The translations under genes and the position numbers were made by a program. DNA of 64,000 nucleotides from Longitalea arenae (lineage in GTDB: Bacteria > Bacteroidota > Bacteroidia > Chitinophagales > Chitinophagaceae): the NCBI RefSeq assembly GCF_016924755.1, contig NZ_JAFFJX010000002.1, positions 434,001-498,000 of the forward strand. Direction: 5' to 3'. Below are positions 1 to 7,232 of this stretch, piece by piece (the stretch's first letter is position 1; each line of letters opens with the position of its first letter). A model generated the notes under the pieces. That model saw only the letters and a program-made list of their open reading frames with translations. It was not told where the DNA came from and did no database searches.

Positions 1-943
1 CAATCATCCGCATGTGGAGATCGCTTTTGTGAATAGTAAAAGCAATGCAGGCAATCCGGTTCACCAGGTGCATGCCGACCTCATAGGTGAAACCCAGCTC
101 CAATTTTCCGACGACCTCTCCGCTTTAGCGGATGGAAGCATCGATGCTTTGTTCCTCTGTGTAGGCCATGGCGATGCGCGGAAATTCTTAACAGAGTACA
201 CAGTAAATGATAAAATAAAGATCATCGATCTGTCGCAGGACTTCAGGTTGAGCGCCAAATCATCGATCGGCAACCGGCAATTCGTTTACGGATTACCAGA
301 GCTGAATAAAGAAAAGATCAAAGCTGCGCAGAACATTGCCAACCCCGGCTGTTTTGCTACCGGCATTCAGTTGGGCCTGTTGCCATTGGCCAGGGCCGGA
401 CTGCTCAGCTCTGTTTACACCACCGGCATTACCGGATCAACCGGCGCCGGCCAGAGCTTATCGGCCACTTCTCATTTTTCATGGCGGGCCAATAACATCC
501 AGGCGTATAAAACGCTTACGCACCAGCACCTGAAAGAGATCACACAGTCATTGCAGCAATTGCAACCCTCTTTCTCACCCACCTCTGCCGAGGGCGCAGA
601 CGCATTGAGCTTTATTCCCTGGCGGGGCGATTTCACCAGGGGTATCTTTATCAGCTCACTGGTTGATTGCGACTGGAAGATGGAGCAGCTACAGGAATTG
701 TATGCAGCCTTTTACCAGGACCAGCCATTCACGGTCATGAGCCAGGGTGAGATCTTTTTAAAGCAGGTAGTGAATACCAACAAATGTATCATTCAGCTGG
801 AAAAAGTAGGCAGCAAACTCGTGGTGCACAGTGCCATTGATAACCTTACCAAGGGCGCTTCCGGCCAGGCGGTTCAAAATATGAATCTGATCTTTGGCAT
901 TGATGAGTGCGCCGGGTTGAAATTGAAGGCTAACTATTTCTAA
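1..943 (+). CDS. argC: N-acetyl/N-succinyl-gamma-glutamyl-phosphate reductase, 5' end outside window
   Basis: This enzyme reduces N-acyl-glutamyl phosphate to the semialdehyde with NADPH, the third step of arginine synthesis. The reading frame is open from base 2 to the stop at 943, and the first codons give NHPHVEIAFVNS, which matches family sequence lying just after the missing N-terminal Rossmann glycine motif. The gene therefore starts upstream of the window, and the internal GTG at 14 is not its start. The active-site Cys lies in NPGCFATG (codon 350-352), followed by the GSTGAGQS segment. It is the first visible gene of a same-strand arginine operon, 42 bases before argD. In Bacteroidota the acyl group is probably succinyl, judged from the argF' type downstream (inference). 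Confidence 0.95.
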   Translation, partial: NHPHVEIAFVNSKSNAGNPVHQVHADLIGETQLQFSDDLSALADGSIDALFLCVGHGDARKFLTEYTVNDKIKIIDLSQDFRLSAKSSIGNRQFVYGLPELNKEKIKAAQNIANPGCFATGIQLGLLPLARAGLLSSVYTTGITGSTGAGQSLSATSHFSWRANNIQAYKTLTHQHLKEITQSLQQLQPSFSPTSAEGADALSFIPWRGDFTRGIFISSLVDCDWKMEQLQELYAAFYQDQPFTVMSQGEIFLKQVVNTNKCIIQLEKVGSKLVVHSAIDNLTKGASGQAVQNMNLIFGIDECAGLKLKANYF

Positions 944-985
944 TTATAACGCGGAGCGGGTAACCGCTGATTAAACCTTTTAGTA

Positions 986-2131
986 ATGAAGTTATTTGAT
1001 GTCTATCCTGTCAACAACATTTCCATCGAAAAAGCAAAAGGCTCTTACGTATGGGATGACAAAGGAGAACAATACCTTGACCTGTATGGCGGTCATGCGG
1101 TGATTTCTATTGGCCATACCCATCCGCATTATGTTGAACGAATTACCAACCAGTTAAATAAAGTAGGCTTTTATTCCAATTCAGTTAAAATGCCCCTGCA
1201 GGAAGAACTGGCGGAGAAGCTGGGCAAGTTATCCGGCAAACCCGATTATCAGTTATTCCTGATCAGCTCAGGTGCAGAAGCCAATGAAAATGCATTAAAG
1301 CTGGCCTCCTTTCACAATGGCCGCAAAAAAATAGTTGCTTTTAAAAAAGCTTTTCACGGTCGCACTTCCCTGGCCGTTGCTGCCACCGACAATCCCGGCA
1401 TTGTTGCCCCGGTGAACCAAACGCCGAACATTATCTTTCTTCCCTTCAATGACGTAGCCGCGCTCGAAGCCTGCTTCGCAGAACAGGGATCAGAGATCTC
1501 ATCGGTGATCATCGAAGGCATACAGGGCGTTGGCGGCATCAATGTAGCCAGTGAATTGTTTTTACAAACCATCCGTCGCTTATGTACCGAACATGGCGCT
1601 GTATTCATTGCCGACAGCGTGCAATGTGGTTATGGCAGAAGCGGCAAATTCTTTTCACAGGATTATGCCGGTGTAAATGCAGACATCTATACCATGGCCA
1701 AAGGCATGGGCAATGGCTTCCCGGTGGCCGGTATCATCATCGCCCCGCATTTGCAACCCAAACACGGTATGCTGGGCACTACCTTCGGTGGTAATCACCT
1801 TGCCTGTGCAGCAGCACTGGCGGTAGTAGAAGTAATAGAGAAAGAGAACCTGATCCAGAACGCCGCCACCGTTGGGCAGTACCTGATGGACGAACTGAAG
1901 AAGATAAAGCAATTGGAAAATGTGCGCGGCCGTGGCCTGATGATCGGCTTCGATGTACCCGAGGCGTTCAAAGACCTGCGCAAGAACTTACTGTGGAAGC
2001 ATAAGATCTTTACCGGTGAGGCCAAACCCAATGTGATCAGGTTATTACCATCCCTGGCTTTACGTAAATCGGATGCAGACCAGTTACTCGAAGCCATCAA
2101 AGAAGAAATCCAGGTTGGCGCAGAAGCATAA
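986..2131 (+). CDS. argD: Acetylornithine/succinylornithine aminotransferase
   Basis: A class-III PLP aminotransferase that converts N-acyl-glutamate semialdehyde to N-acyl-ornithine, with glutamate as amino donor. It has 381 residues, a normal length. The family features are visible: SSGAEANENALK in the cofactor domain, the FHGRT segment, the Asp of IADSVQCGYGRSG that contacts the pyridine nitrogen, and the Schiff-base Lys239 in TMAKGMGNG. The ATG at 986 gives the expected N-terminus (MKLFDVYPV). It sits between argC and argF' in the arginine operon, so biosynthetic ArgD fits better than the catabolic AstC/GabT relatives. Confidence 0.95.
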   Translation: MKLFDVYPVNNISIEKAKGSYVWDDKGEQYLDLYGGHAVISIGHTHPHYVERITNQLNKVGFYSNSVKMPLQEELAEKLGKLSGKPDYQLFLISSGAEANENALKLASFHNGRKKIVAFKKAFHGRTSLAVAATDNPGIVAPVNQTPNIIFLPFNDVAALEACFAEQGSEISSVIIEGIQGVGGINVASELFLQTIRRLCTEHGAVFIADSVQCGYGRSGKFFSQDYAGVNADIYTMAKGMGNGFPVAGIIIAPHLQPKHGMLGTTFGGNHLACAAALAVVEVIEKENLIQNAATVGQYLMDELKKIKQLENVRGRGLMIGFDVPEAFKDLRKNLLWKHKIFTGEAKPNVIRLLPSLALRKSDADQLLEAIKEEIQVGAEA

Positions 2132-2184
2132 CGCCCACCCATCAATATATTTTTTCATCATTAAAATTCCTTCCTGCTACAGGC

Positions 2185-3153
2185 ATGAAAAATTTTACAA
2201 GTGTGCACGATGTGCCGCAAATAGATGCACTGGTAAAAAAAGCGCTCGCATACAAGGCCGATCCTTTTAAAGACAAATCCTTAGGAGCCGGCAAGCGCAT
2301 TGGGTTATTATTCCTGAATCCCAGTATGCGAACCCGCCTTAGCACCCAGATCGCTGCACAGAACCTGGGCATGGAACCCATTGTATTCAACGTGGGCCAG
2401 GAAGGCTGGGCCCTGGAGTTTGAAGACGAGGCTATCATGAGCGGCAGCACCGTTGAACACGTAAAAGACGCTGCGCCCATTATGGGTAACTATTTTGATA
2501 TCCTGGCGATCCGTACCTTCCCTTCTTTAAAGAACCGTGAGGACGATTACAGCGAACTGTATATAAAACAATTTATCAAATACGCCGGCATTCCGGTGGT
2601 AAGTCTCGAAAGCGCCACCCTGCATCCTTTGCAAAGCCTTACAGACATCATTACCATCAATGAATGCCTGAAAGCATCGCCCCTGCCTGCTGGCAGGAAA
2701 CCAAAGATCGTATTGACCTGGGCGCCGCACGTAAAACCCTTGCCGCAATGCGTGGCCAATAGTTTTTCGCAGTGGGTAAATGCCTGGGGACAAGCCGACT
2801 TCGTGATCACCCATCCCGAAGATTATGAGCTGGATGAACAATTCACCAAAGGCGCTACCATCACCCATGATCAGAATGCGGCATTAGAAGATGCTGACTT
2901 TGTATATGTGAAGAACTGGAGCACCTTCAAAGATTATGGTAAGATCTATACCAATGATCCCGAGTGGATGCTCACCAATGAAAAGCTGAGCGTAACCAAG
3001 AATGCCAAAGTAATGCATTGTTTACCGGTTAGGCGTAATGTGGAGTTGAGCGATGAAATACTCGACGGCCCCAACAGCATTGTCACGCAGGAAGCCAGTA
3101 ACCGGATCTGGGCAGCACAGGCGGTACTTAGTGAAATATTGTCTGCTCACTAA
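2185..3153 (+). CDS. argF': N-succinylornithine carbamoyltransferase (ArgF'-type)
   Basis: It transfers the carbamoyl group of carbamoyl phosphate to an N-acylated ornithine. The carbamoyl-phosphate motif is SMRTRLST (47-54) and the HCLPVRRN motif lies near the C-terminus. The sequence resembles Bacteroides fragilis succinylornithine transcarbamylase rather than classical ArgF. Residue 90, Pro in the B. fragilis enzyme and Glu in N-acetylornithine transcarbamylases, is Val here. From memory, mutagenesis of that position showed that Val, like Pro, Ser or Ala, gives succinyl specificity, so succinylornithine is the likely substrate. A perfect palindrome at 2682-2697 adds about seven residues (SPLPAGR, 165-171) relative to the B. 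fragilis protein. It is followed by argB after 123 bases. Confidence 0.93.
   Translation: MKNFTSVHDVPQIDALVKKALAYKADPFKDKSLGAGKRIGLLFLNPSMRTRLSTQIAAQNLGMEPIVFNVGQEGWALEFEDEAIMSGSTVEHVKDAAPIMGNYFDILAIRTFPSLKNREDDYSELYIKQFIKYAGIPVVSLESATLHPLQSLTDIITINECLKASPLPAGRKPKIVLTWAPHVKPLPQCVANSFSQWVNAWGQADFVITHPEDYELDEQFTKGATITHDQNAALEDADFVYVKNWSTFKDYGKIYTNDPEWMLTNEKLSVTKNAKVMHCLPVRRNVELSDEILDGPNSIVTQEASNRIWAAQAVLSEILSAH
2682..2697. repeat. Small palindrome inside argF' (CCTGCC-N4-GGCAGG)
   Basis: A perfect 6-bp stem with a TGCT loop lies in frame in the argF' coding sequence and encodes part of an extra loop (SPLPAGR) before the conserved KPKIVLTWAPH segment. It has the same core, CCYGCC-N4-GGCRGG, as the palindrome in argB. 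Confidence 0.7.
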
Positions 3154-3276
3154 GCCATACCCCTGCCCCATCCCCCTCCCCCTAAAGGGAACCAGAAACA
3201 AAGTGCGTTTGATGAGATCTGAGGGGGAATGTGAAGATCCGGTATTCAGTTTAACATATCGAAAAGTTCAAGCACA
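3154..3276. repeat. argF'-argB spacer with C-rich/G-rich inverted stretches
   Basis: The spacer holds a run of CCCC-rich units (CCCCATCCCCCTCCCCCT, about 3167-3183) and, 40 bases later, GAGGGGGAATG (3221-3231), so the two can pair. It resembles a degenerate intergenic repeat more than a regulatory leader. I see no clear promoter motif in it. Confidence 0.4.
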
Positions 3277-4107
3277 GTGAGTGGAAAAAAGCAATTATAC
3301 GTAATTAAGATTGGGGGCAATATTATAGATGATGAGTATAAGCTCACCAATTTTCTCAAACAATTTGCGAATCTCTCCTCTCCCCGCCAGTTGGCGGGGC
3401 CGGACGCACCGGAGGTACATAAGATCCTCATTCATGGCGGTGGCAAACTGGCTACCAAACTGGCTGAGCAAATGAATATTCCGCAACAAATGATCGATGG
3501 CCGCCGCATTACCGATGCAGAGACCCTGAAGATCGTTACCATGGTGTATGCCGGTTATATCAATAAAAATATCGTAGCCCAGCTTCAGGCGAATAATTGT
3601 AATGCCATTGGATTAACCGGTGCCGACGGCAACGTGATACTGGCGCATAAAAGAAATCATCCGACTATTGACTACGGTTTTGCCGGTGATGTAGACACCA
3701 TTGACACGAACCTGTTGAAAAGCATCCTCGATCAGCAGATCGCTGTGGTGATGGCCCCTATTACGCACGATCAAAAAGGGCAGTTGCTGAACACCAATGC
3801 TGATACCATTGCCCAGGAAGTAGCCAACGCCTTGAGCACCCTCTACGATGTTCAGTTGATCTACTCGTTTGAGAAAAGCGGGGTGCTGCTCGATGCCAAT
3901 GACGATAACACGGTAATTTCATCTATTAACCCGGCCTATTACCAGCAATTGAAATCAGAACAAAAAATATTCGCTGGTATGATCCCTAAACTGGATAACG
4001 CTTTTGCTGCCCTGAACCGGGGAGTAAAAAAAGTGATCATCGGCAAGGCCGAACAGTTAACCGATCTCATCACCGGCAAGGCCGGAACAAGCATTGTACA
4101 TGAGTAA
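3277..4107 (+). CDS. argB: N-acetylglutamate/N-succinylglutamate kinase
   Basis: An amino-acid-kinase-fold enzyme that phosphorylates N-acyl-glutamate. It starts with GTG at 3277 (MSGKKQLYVIKIGG); the KIGGN and LIHGGGK (51-57) phosphate-binding motifs follow. It has 276 residues, against about 257-260 for related proteins as I recall them. The excess is residues 34-48 (SSPRQLAGPDAPEVH), encoded by a 45-bp GC-rich palindromic segment lying between the first helix and the HGGG loop. That position is a surface turn in the family, so activity may be kept. The stop overlaps the argE start by 8 bases, which implies translational coupling. Confidence 0.93.
   Translation: MSGKKQLYVIKIGGNIIDDEYKLTNFLKQFANLSSPRQLAGPDAPEVHKILIHGGGKLATKLAEQMNIPQQMIDGRRITDAETLKIVTMVYAGYINKNIVAQLQANNCNAIGLTGADGNVILAHKRNHPTIDYGFAGDVDTIDTNLLKSILDQQIAVVMAPITHDQKGQLLNTNADTIAQEVANALSTLYDVQLIYSFEKSGVLLDANDDNTVISSINPAYYQQLKSEQKIFAGMIPKLDNAFAALNRGVKKVIIGKAEQLTDLITGKAGTSIVHE
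3376..3420. repeat. In-frame palindromic insertion in argB
   Basis: The core is CCCCGCC (3382-3388), loop AGTT, GGCGGGG (3393-3399). Outer CCTC and GGAGG stretches extend the symmetry. The segment is 45 bases, a multiple of three, and encodes residues that have no counterpart in typical ArgB. Confidence 0.7.
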
Positions 4108-5173
4108 TCTTACATTACATACCCTTCAGCATAGCGCTGTAGAATTACTGAAGCAGTTGATCAGCACCCCTTCCTTCAGTAAAGAAGAAGACAAAACAGC
4201 TGATATCCTGAAAACCTTCCTCGAAAACTATGGTGTAGCGGCAAAAACCGTTAAACACAACGTGTATGCCCGCAACGCTTCTTTCGACGACAGCAAACCA
4301 ACGATCTTATTGAACTCGCACCACGATACGGTAAAGCCCAATAAGAATTATACCCTCGATCCTTTCACCCCGGTTGAAAAAGACGGCAAACTATTCGGCC
4401 TCGGCAGCAATGATGCCGGCGGTCCCCTGGTGGCATTGATAGCTACCTTTCTATATTTCAATCAGCGAGCTGATCTTAAATACAATGTGGTATTAGCGGC
4501 TTCCGCAGAAGAAGAGATCAGTGGCAAGGACGGCATAGAACTGGTACTGCCTCATCTTGGTAAAATAGATTGCGCCATTGTAGGCGAACCGACCCAAATG
4601 CAAATGGCGGTGGCTGAACGCGGACTCATGGTGCTGGATTGTATAGCGCATGGCAAAGCCGGTCATGCCGCCCGCAATGAAGGGGAGAACAGCATTTATA
4701 AAGCCATAAAAGATATAAGCTGGTTTCAATCGTACCAGTTCCCTAAGGTATCTGACCTGCTGGGACCGGTAAAAATGAGCGTAACGGTCATTGAAACCGA
4801 TAATAAAGCGCATAACGTAGTGCCTGCTCAAACAAAGTTTGTGGTAGATACGCGGGTGAATGAGTTGTACACCTTTGAAGAGATCCTGGACACCATTCAC
4901 CAGCATGTGCAGTGTGAAGTAGCGCCCCGCAGTACACGGTTACGCTCCACTTCCATTGCCCTCGATCATCCATTGGTTCAATCAGGTGTTGCATTAGGCA
5001 GAACGTATTACGGCTCTCCTACTACCTCCGACAAAGCCCTGATGCCTTTCCAGGCCCTGAAAATGGGCCCCGGCGATTCAGCACGCAGCCATACGGCGGA
5101 TGAGTATATTTACATAAATGAGATTCTGGAAGGAATAGAGATATATATTAAATTGTTAGAAAACATACTGTAA
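4100..5173 (+). CDS. argE: M20-family acyl-ornithine/acyl-citrulline deacylase
   Basis: An M20 metallopeptidase that removes the acyl group in arginine synthesis. In organisms with ArgF' the substrate is expected to be N-acyl-citrulline. The metal ligands are visible in LLNSHHDTVKP, LGSNDAGGP and AEEEISG, and VGEPTQMQ follows. The start is taken as ATG 4100 (MSNLTLHT), which overlaps the argB stop by 8 bases; an upstream TTG at 4094 is possible but less likely. The protein has 357 residues. The stop is followed by a family A array and a four-helix-bundle gene before argH. Confidence 0.9.
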   Translation: MSNLTLHTLQHSAVELLKQLISTPSFSKEEDKTADILKTFLENYGVAAKTVKHNVYARNASFDDSKPTILLNSHHDTVKPNKNYTLDPFTPVEKDGKLFGLGSNDAGGPLVALIATFLYFNQRADLKYNVVLAASAEEEISGKDGIELVLPHLGKIDCAIVGEPTQMQMAVAERGLMVLDCIAHGKAGHAARNEGENSIYKAIKDISWFQSYQFPKVSDLLGPVKMSVTVIETDNKAHNVVPAQTKFVVDTRVNELYTFEEILDTIHQHVQCEVAPRSTRLRSTSIALDHPLVQSGVALGRTYYGSPTTSDKALMPFQALKMGPGDSARSHTADEYIYINEILEGIEIYIKLLENIL

Positions 5174-5180
5174 TTAATTG

Positions 5181-5230
5181 TTACAGGTTACCAGTCACCG
5201 ATAACCAGTCGCCGGTTACCAGACACCAGG
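5181..5230. repeat. Family A heptamer array, left arm of four-helix-bundle cassette 1
   Basis: About seven degenerate heptamers (TTACCAG, TCACCGA, TAACCAG, TCGCCGG and similar) begin 8 bases after the argE stop. The orientation is RCCRGTT on the plus strand, opposite to the array downstream of the four-helix-bundle gene. Confidence 0.75.
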
Positions 5231-5290
5231 AATACAGAACGTGGTTAATACTTTGATTAGAGTGCATTTTATAATAAAAATCACTCTATT

Positions 5291-5668
5291 ATGTCAAGTT
5301 ACCGGGACCTGGACATTTATAAAGAATCAAAACGCCTGGCTATTGAGATTCACAAAATGACGATGTCCTTACCCAAACACGAGTTATTTGAAGAAGGGAG
5401 TCAAATAAGACGTTCTTCGAAATCAATTGCATCGATGATTGTAGAAGGATACGGTAGAAGAAGATATAAAGGCGACTTTATTAAATACTTAATATTTTCT
5501 CAATCTGAATGTGACGAAACAATAGTACATCTGGATTTTCTATTTGAAACAAATTCTCTCAGCGACGCTGAGGTATATAAAAAATTGAGAAGCGATTACG
5601 ACCTATTAAGTAAAAGAATTAATAAGTATATTCAGTGGGTAGAATCAAATCTCAACGATTTCAATTAA
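5291..5668 (+). CDS. Four-helix-bundle protein (S23/IVS-type, TIGR02436-like)
   Basis: A 125-residue, mostly helical, charged protein. The sequence (YRDLDIYKESKRLAIEIHKMT near the N-terminus, then EEGSQIRRSSKSIASMIVEG) is that of the four-helix-bundle family. Its members include proteins encoded by intervening sequences in 23S rRNA genes, and it is related to the Avd protein of diversity-generating retroelements. No enzymatic motif is visible and the molecular role is unknown. The gene is clearly more AT-rich than argE and argH, interrupts the arg operon, and is bracketed by family A arrays in opposite orientation (5181-5230 and 5678-5740), which suggests it arrived as a unit. No reverse transcriptase or rRNA gene lies nearby. 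Confidence 0.85.
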   Translation: MSSYRDLDIYKESKRLAIEIHKMTMSLPKHELFEEGSQIRRSSKSIASMIVEGYGRRRYKGDFIKYLIFSQSECDETIVHLDFLFETNSLSDAEVYKKLRSDYDLLSKRINKYIQWVESNLNDFN

Positions 5669-5677
5669 CAAAACAAA

Positions 5678-5740
5678 GTAACAGGGTACTGTATCTGGTA
5701 GCCGGCCCGGCAACCGGAAACCGGTAACCGGAAACTGAAA
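5678..5740. repeat. Family A array, right arm of four-helix-bundle cassette 1
   Basis: Units such as GCAACCG, GAAACCG, GTAACCG and GAAACTG run right up to the argH start codon. They are the reverse complement of the left-arm units, so the two arms could pair across the gene. Confidence 0.75.
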
Positions 5741-5744
5741 CATA

Positions 5745-7046
5745 ATGAAACTCTGGAGCAAAGAATCAACCAGCACTTCACAACTAGTAGAGCAATTCAC
5801 CGTAGGCCGCGATAAGGAATTTGATTTCCTTCTGGCAAAATACGATGTGCAGGGTTCTATAGCACATGTACGCATGCTGGGCGAAGTAGGTTTAATGTCG
5901 AAAGAAGAAGCCGATACCGCTGTAAAAGGACTGGAAGCTATTGCTGCCGACATTGAAGAGGGCCGCTTCCGCATTGAAGAAGGCATTGAAGATGTACACT
6001 CCCAGGTTGAATTCATACTTACCCAACGCATCGGCGAAGCCGGCAAAAAGATCCATAGCGGCCGCAGCCGGAACGACCAGGTAGCGGTTGATATAAAATT
6101 ATACCTGCGCGCGGAAGTACTGGCAATAAAACAGGAAGTAAAAGAAACGTTCGACCTGCTGATCGCCCAGAGTGAAAAATTCAAAGACCATTTATTACCT
6201 GGATATACACACCTGCAGATCGCCATGCCCTCCTCTTTTGGATTATGGCTGGGCGCTTATGCGGAAAGCCTTACCGACGATATGGAAGGCCTGGCAGCCG
6301 CCTTCCAGGTAGCCAACAAAAACCCATTGGGCAGTGGCGCCGGATATGGCTCTTCCTTCCCATTAAACAGAAAACGGACTACAGAATTACTGGGCTTCAA
6401 AACCCTGAACTGGAATTCGGTATACGCCCAAATGAGCCGTGGGAAAACTGAAAGAGTGATTGCTACAGCCCTGTCGGGCATTGCGGGCACTATCGGCCGC
6501 CTGGCCATGGATTGCTGTTTATATATCAATCAGAATTTCGGGTTTATCTCCTTCCCTTCCGAATTAACGACCGGCAGCAGTATCATGCCGCATAAAAAGA
6601 ACCCCGATGTTTTTGAGCTGATCAGGGCCAAATGCAACCGCATTGTGGCAGTTCCGAATGAACTATCGCTCCTGCTCGCAAATCTGCCCTCGGGGTATCA
6701 CCGCGACCTGCAGCTGACCAAGGAAATCTTATTCCCGGCTATTGAGGAATTAAAAGCCTGTCTGCAAATGACCCGCTTAATGCTGCAGCACCTGTCGGTT
6801 AAAACGAATATCCTGGATGACGAGAAATACAAATACCTGTTTAGTGTAGAAGCCGTGAATGAACTGGTGAACAAAGGCATTCCTTTCCGTGAAGCGTATA
6901 AACAGGTAGGTAACCAGATCGAAGAAGGCGAGTTCGCCTTCGATTATAAAAAACAGCTGCAGCACGTGCACGAAGGGAGTATTGGAAACCTCTGTAATGA
7001 CGAGATCGTGGGGGTAATGAATGGGGTATTGCAGAAATTTAGTTAG
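5745..7046 (+). CDS. argH: Argininosuccinate lyase
   Basis: It cleaves argininosuccinate to arginine and fumarate, the last step of the pathway. It belongs to the fumarase/aspartase superfamily: HSGRSRNDQ and the signature GSSIMPHKKNPD, whose Ser278-279 are the expected catalytic loop residues, are present. At 433 residues it is slightly shorter than many homologues, which lack nothing obvious here. The ATG at 5745 directly follows the repeat array. argG (argininosuccinate synthase) is not in the window and probably lies upstream of argC. The gene ends the operon; a convergent pair of family A arrays follows its stop immediately. Confidence 0.95.
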   Translation: MKLWSKESTSTSQLVEQFTVGRDKEFDFLLAKYDVQGSIAHVRMLGEVGLMSKEEADTAVKGLEAIAADIEEGRFRIEEGIEDVHSQVEFILTQRIGEAGKKIHSGRSRNDQVAVDIKLYLRAEVLAIKQEVKETFDLLIAQSEKFKDHLLPGYTHLQIAMPSSFGLWLGAYAESLTDDMEGLAAAFQVANKNPLGSGAGYGSSFPLNRKRTTELLGFKTLNWNSVYAQMSRGKTERVIATALSGIAGTIGRLAMDCCLYINQNFGFISFPSELTTGSSIMPHKKNPDVFELIRAKCNRIVAVPNELSLLLANLPSGYHRDLQLTKEILFPAIEELKACLQMTRLMLQHLSVKTNILDDEKYKYLFSVEAVNELVNKGIPFREAYKQVGNQIEEGEFAFDYKKQLQHVHEGSIGNLCNDEIVGVMNGVLQKFS

Positions 7047-7174
7047 CCTGTCGCCGGTCGCCAGTTACCGGTTGCCCGGCCTTGAACTTTAAACCTGTTT
7101 ACAATTAATCGGACAGCTGAAATCAGTTACCGGCAACCGGTACCTGGTACCTGGTAACTGGTAACCGGTAACTG
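7047..7174. repeat. Convergent family A array pair between argH and the M28 gene
   Basis: The left arm (7047-7080, CCGGTCGCCAGTTACCGG-like) starts at the base after the argH stop. The right arm (7124-7174) is in reverse orientation (GGTAACTGGTAACCGGTAAC). The spacer is about 43 bases. As RNA it would form a long imperfect hairpin between two convergent genes, so it may also end transcription. Confidence 0.75.
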
Positions 7175-7232
7175 AAAGCTCATTCCTGACATCCGTAAGC
7201 GTAAAACAAACCGATGACTGGCACATGTTAAG

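Noticed and set aside
5291-5668. Diversity-generating retroelement (Avd protein)
   Set aside because: The protein is of the Avd-related fold, but no reverse transcriptase, template repeat or variable-repeat gene is present nearby.
5181-5740. Insertion sequence or transposon
   Set aside because: No transposase, no exact terminal inverted repeat and no target-site duplication are visible. The arms are degenerate arrays.
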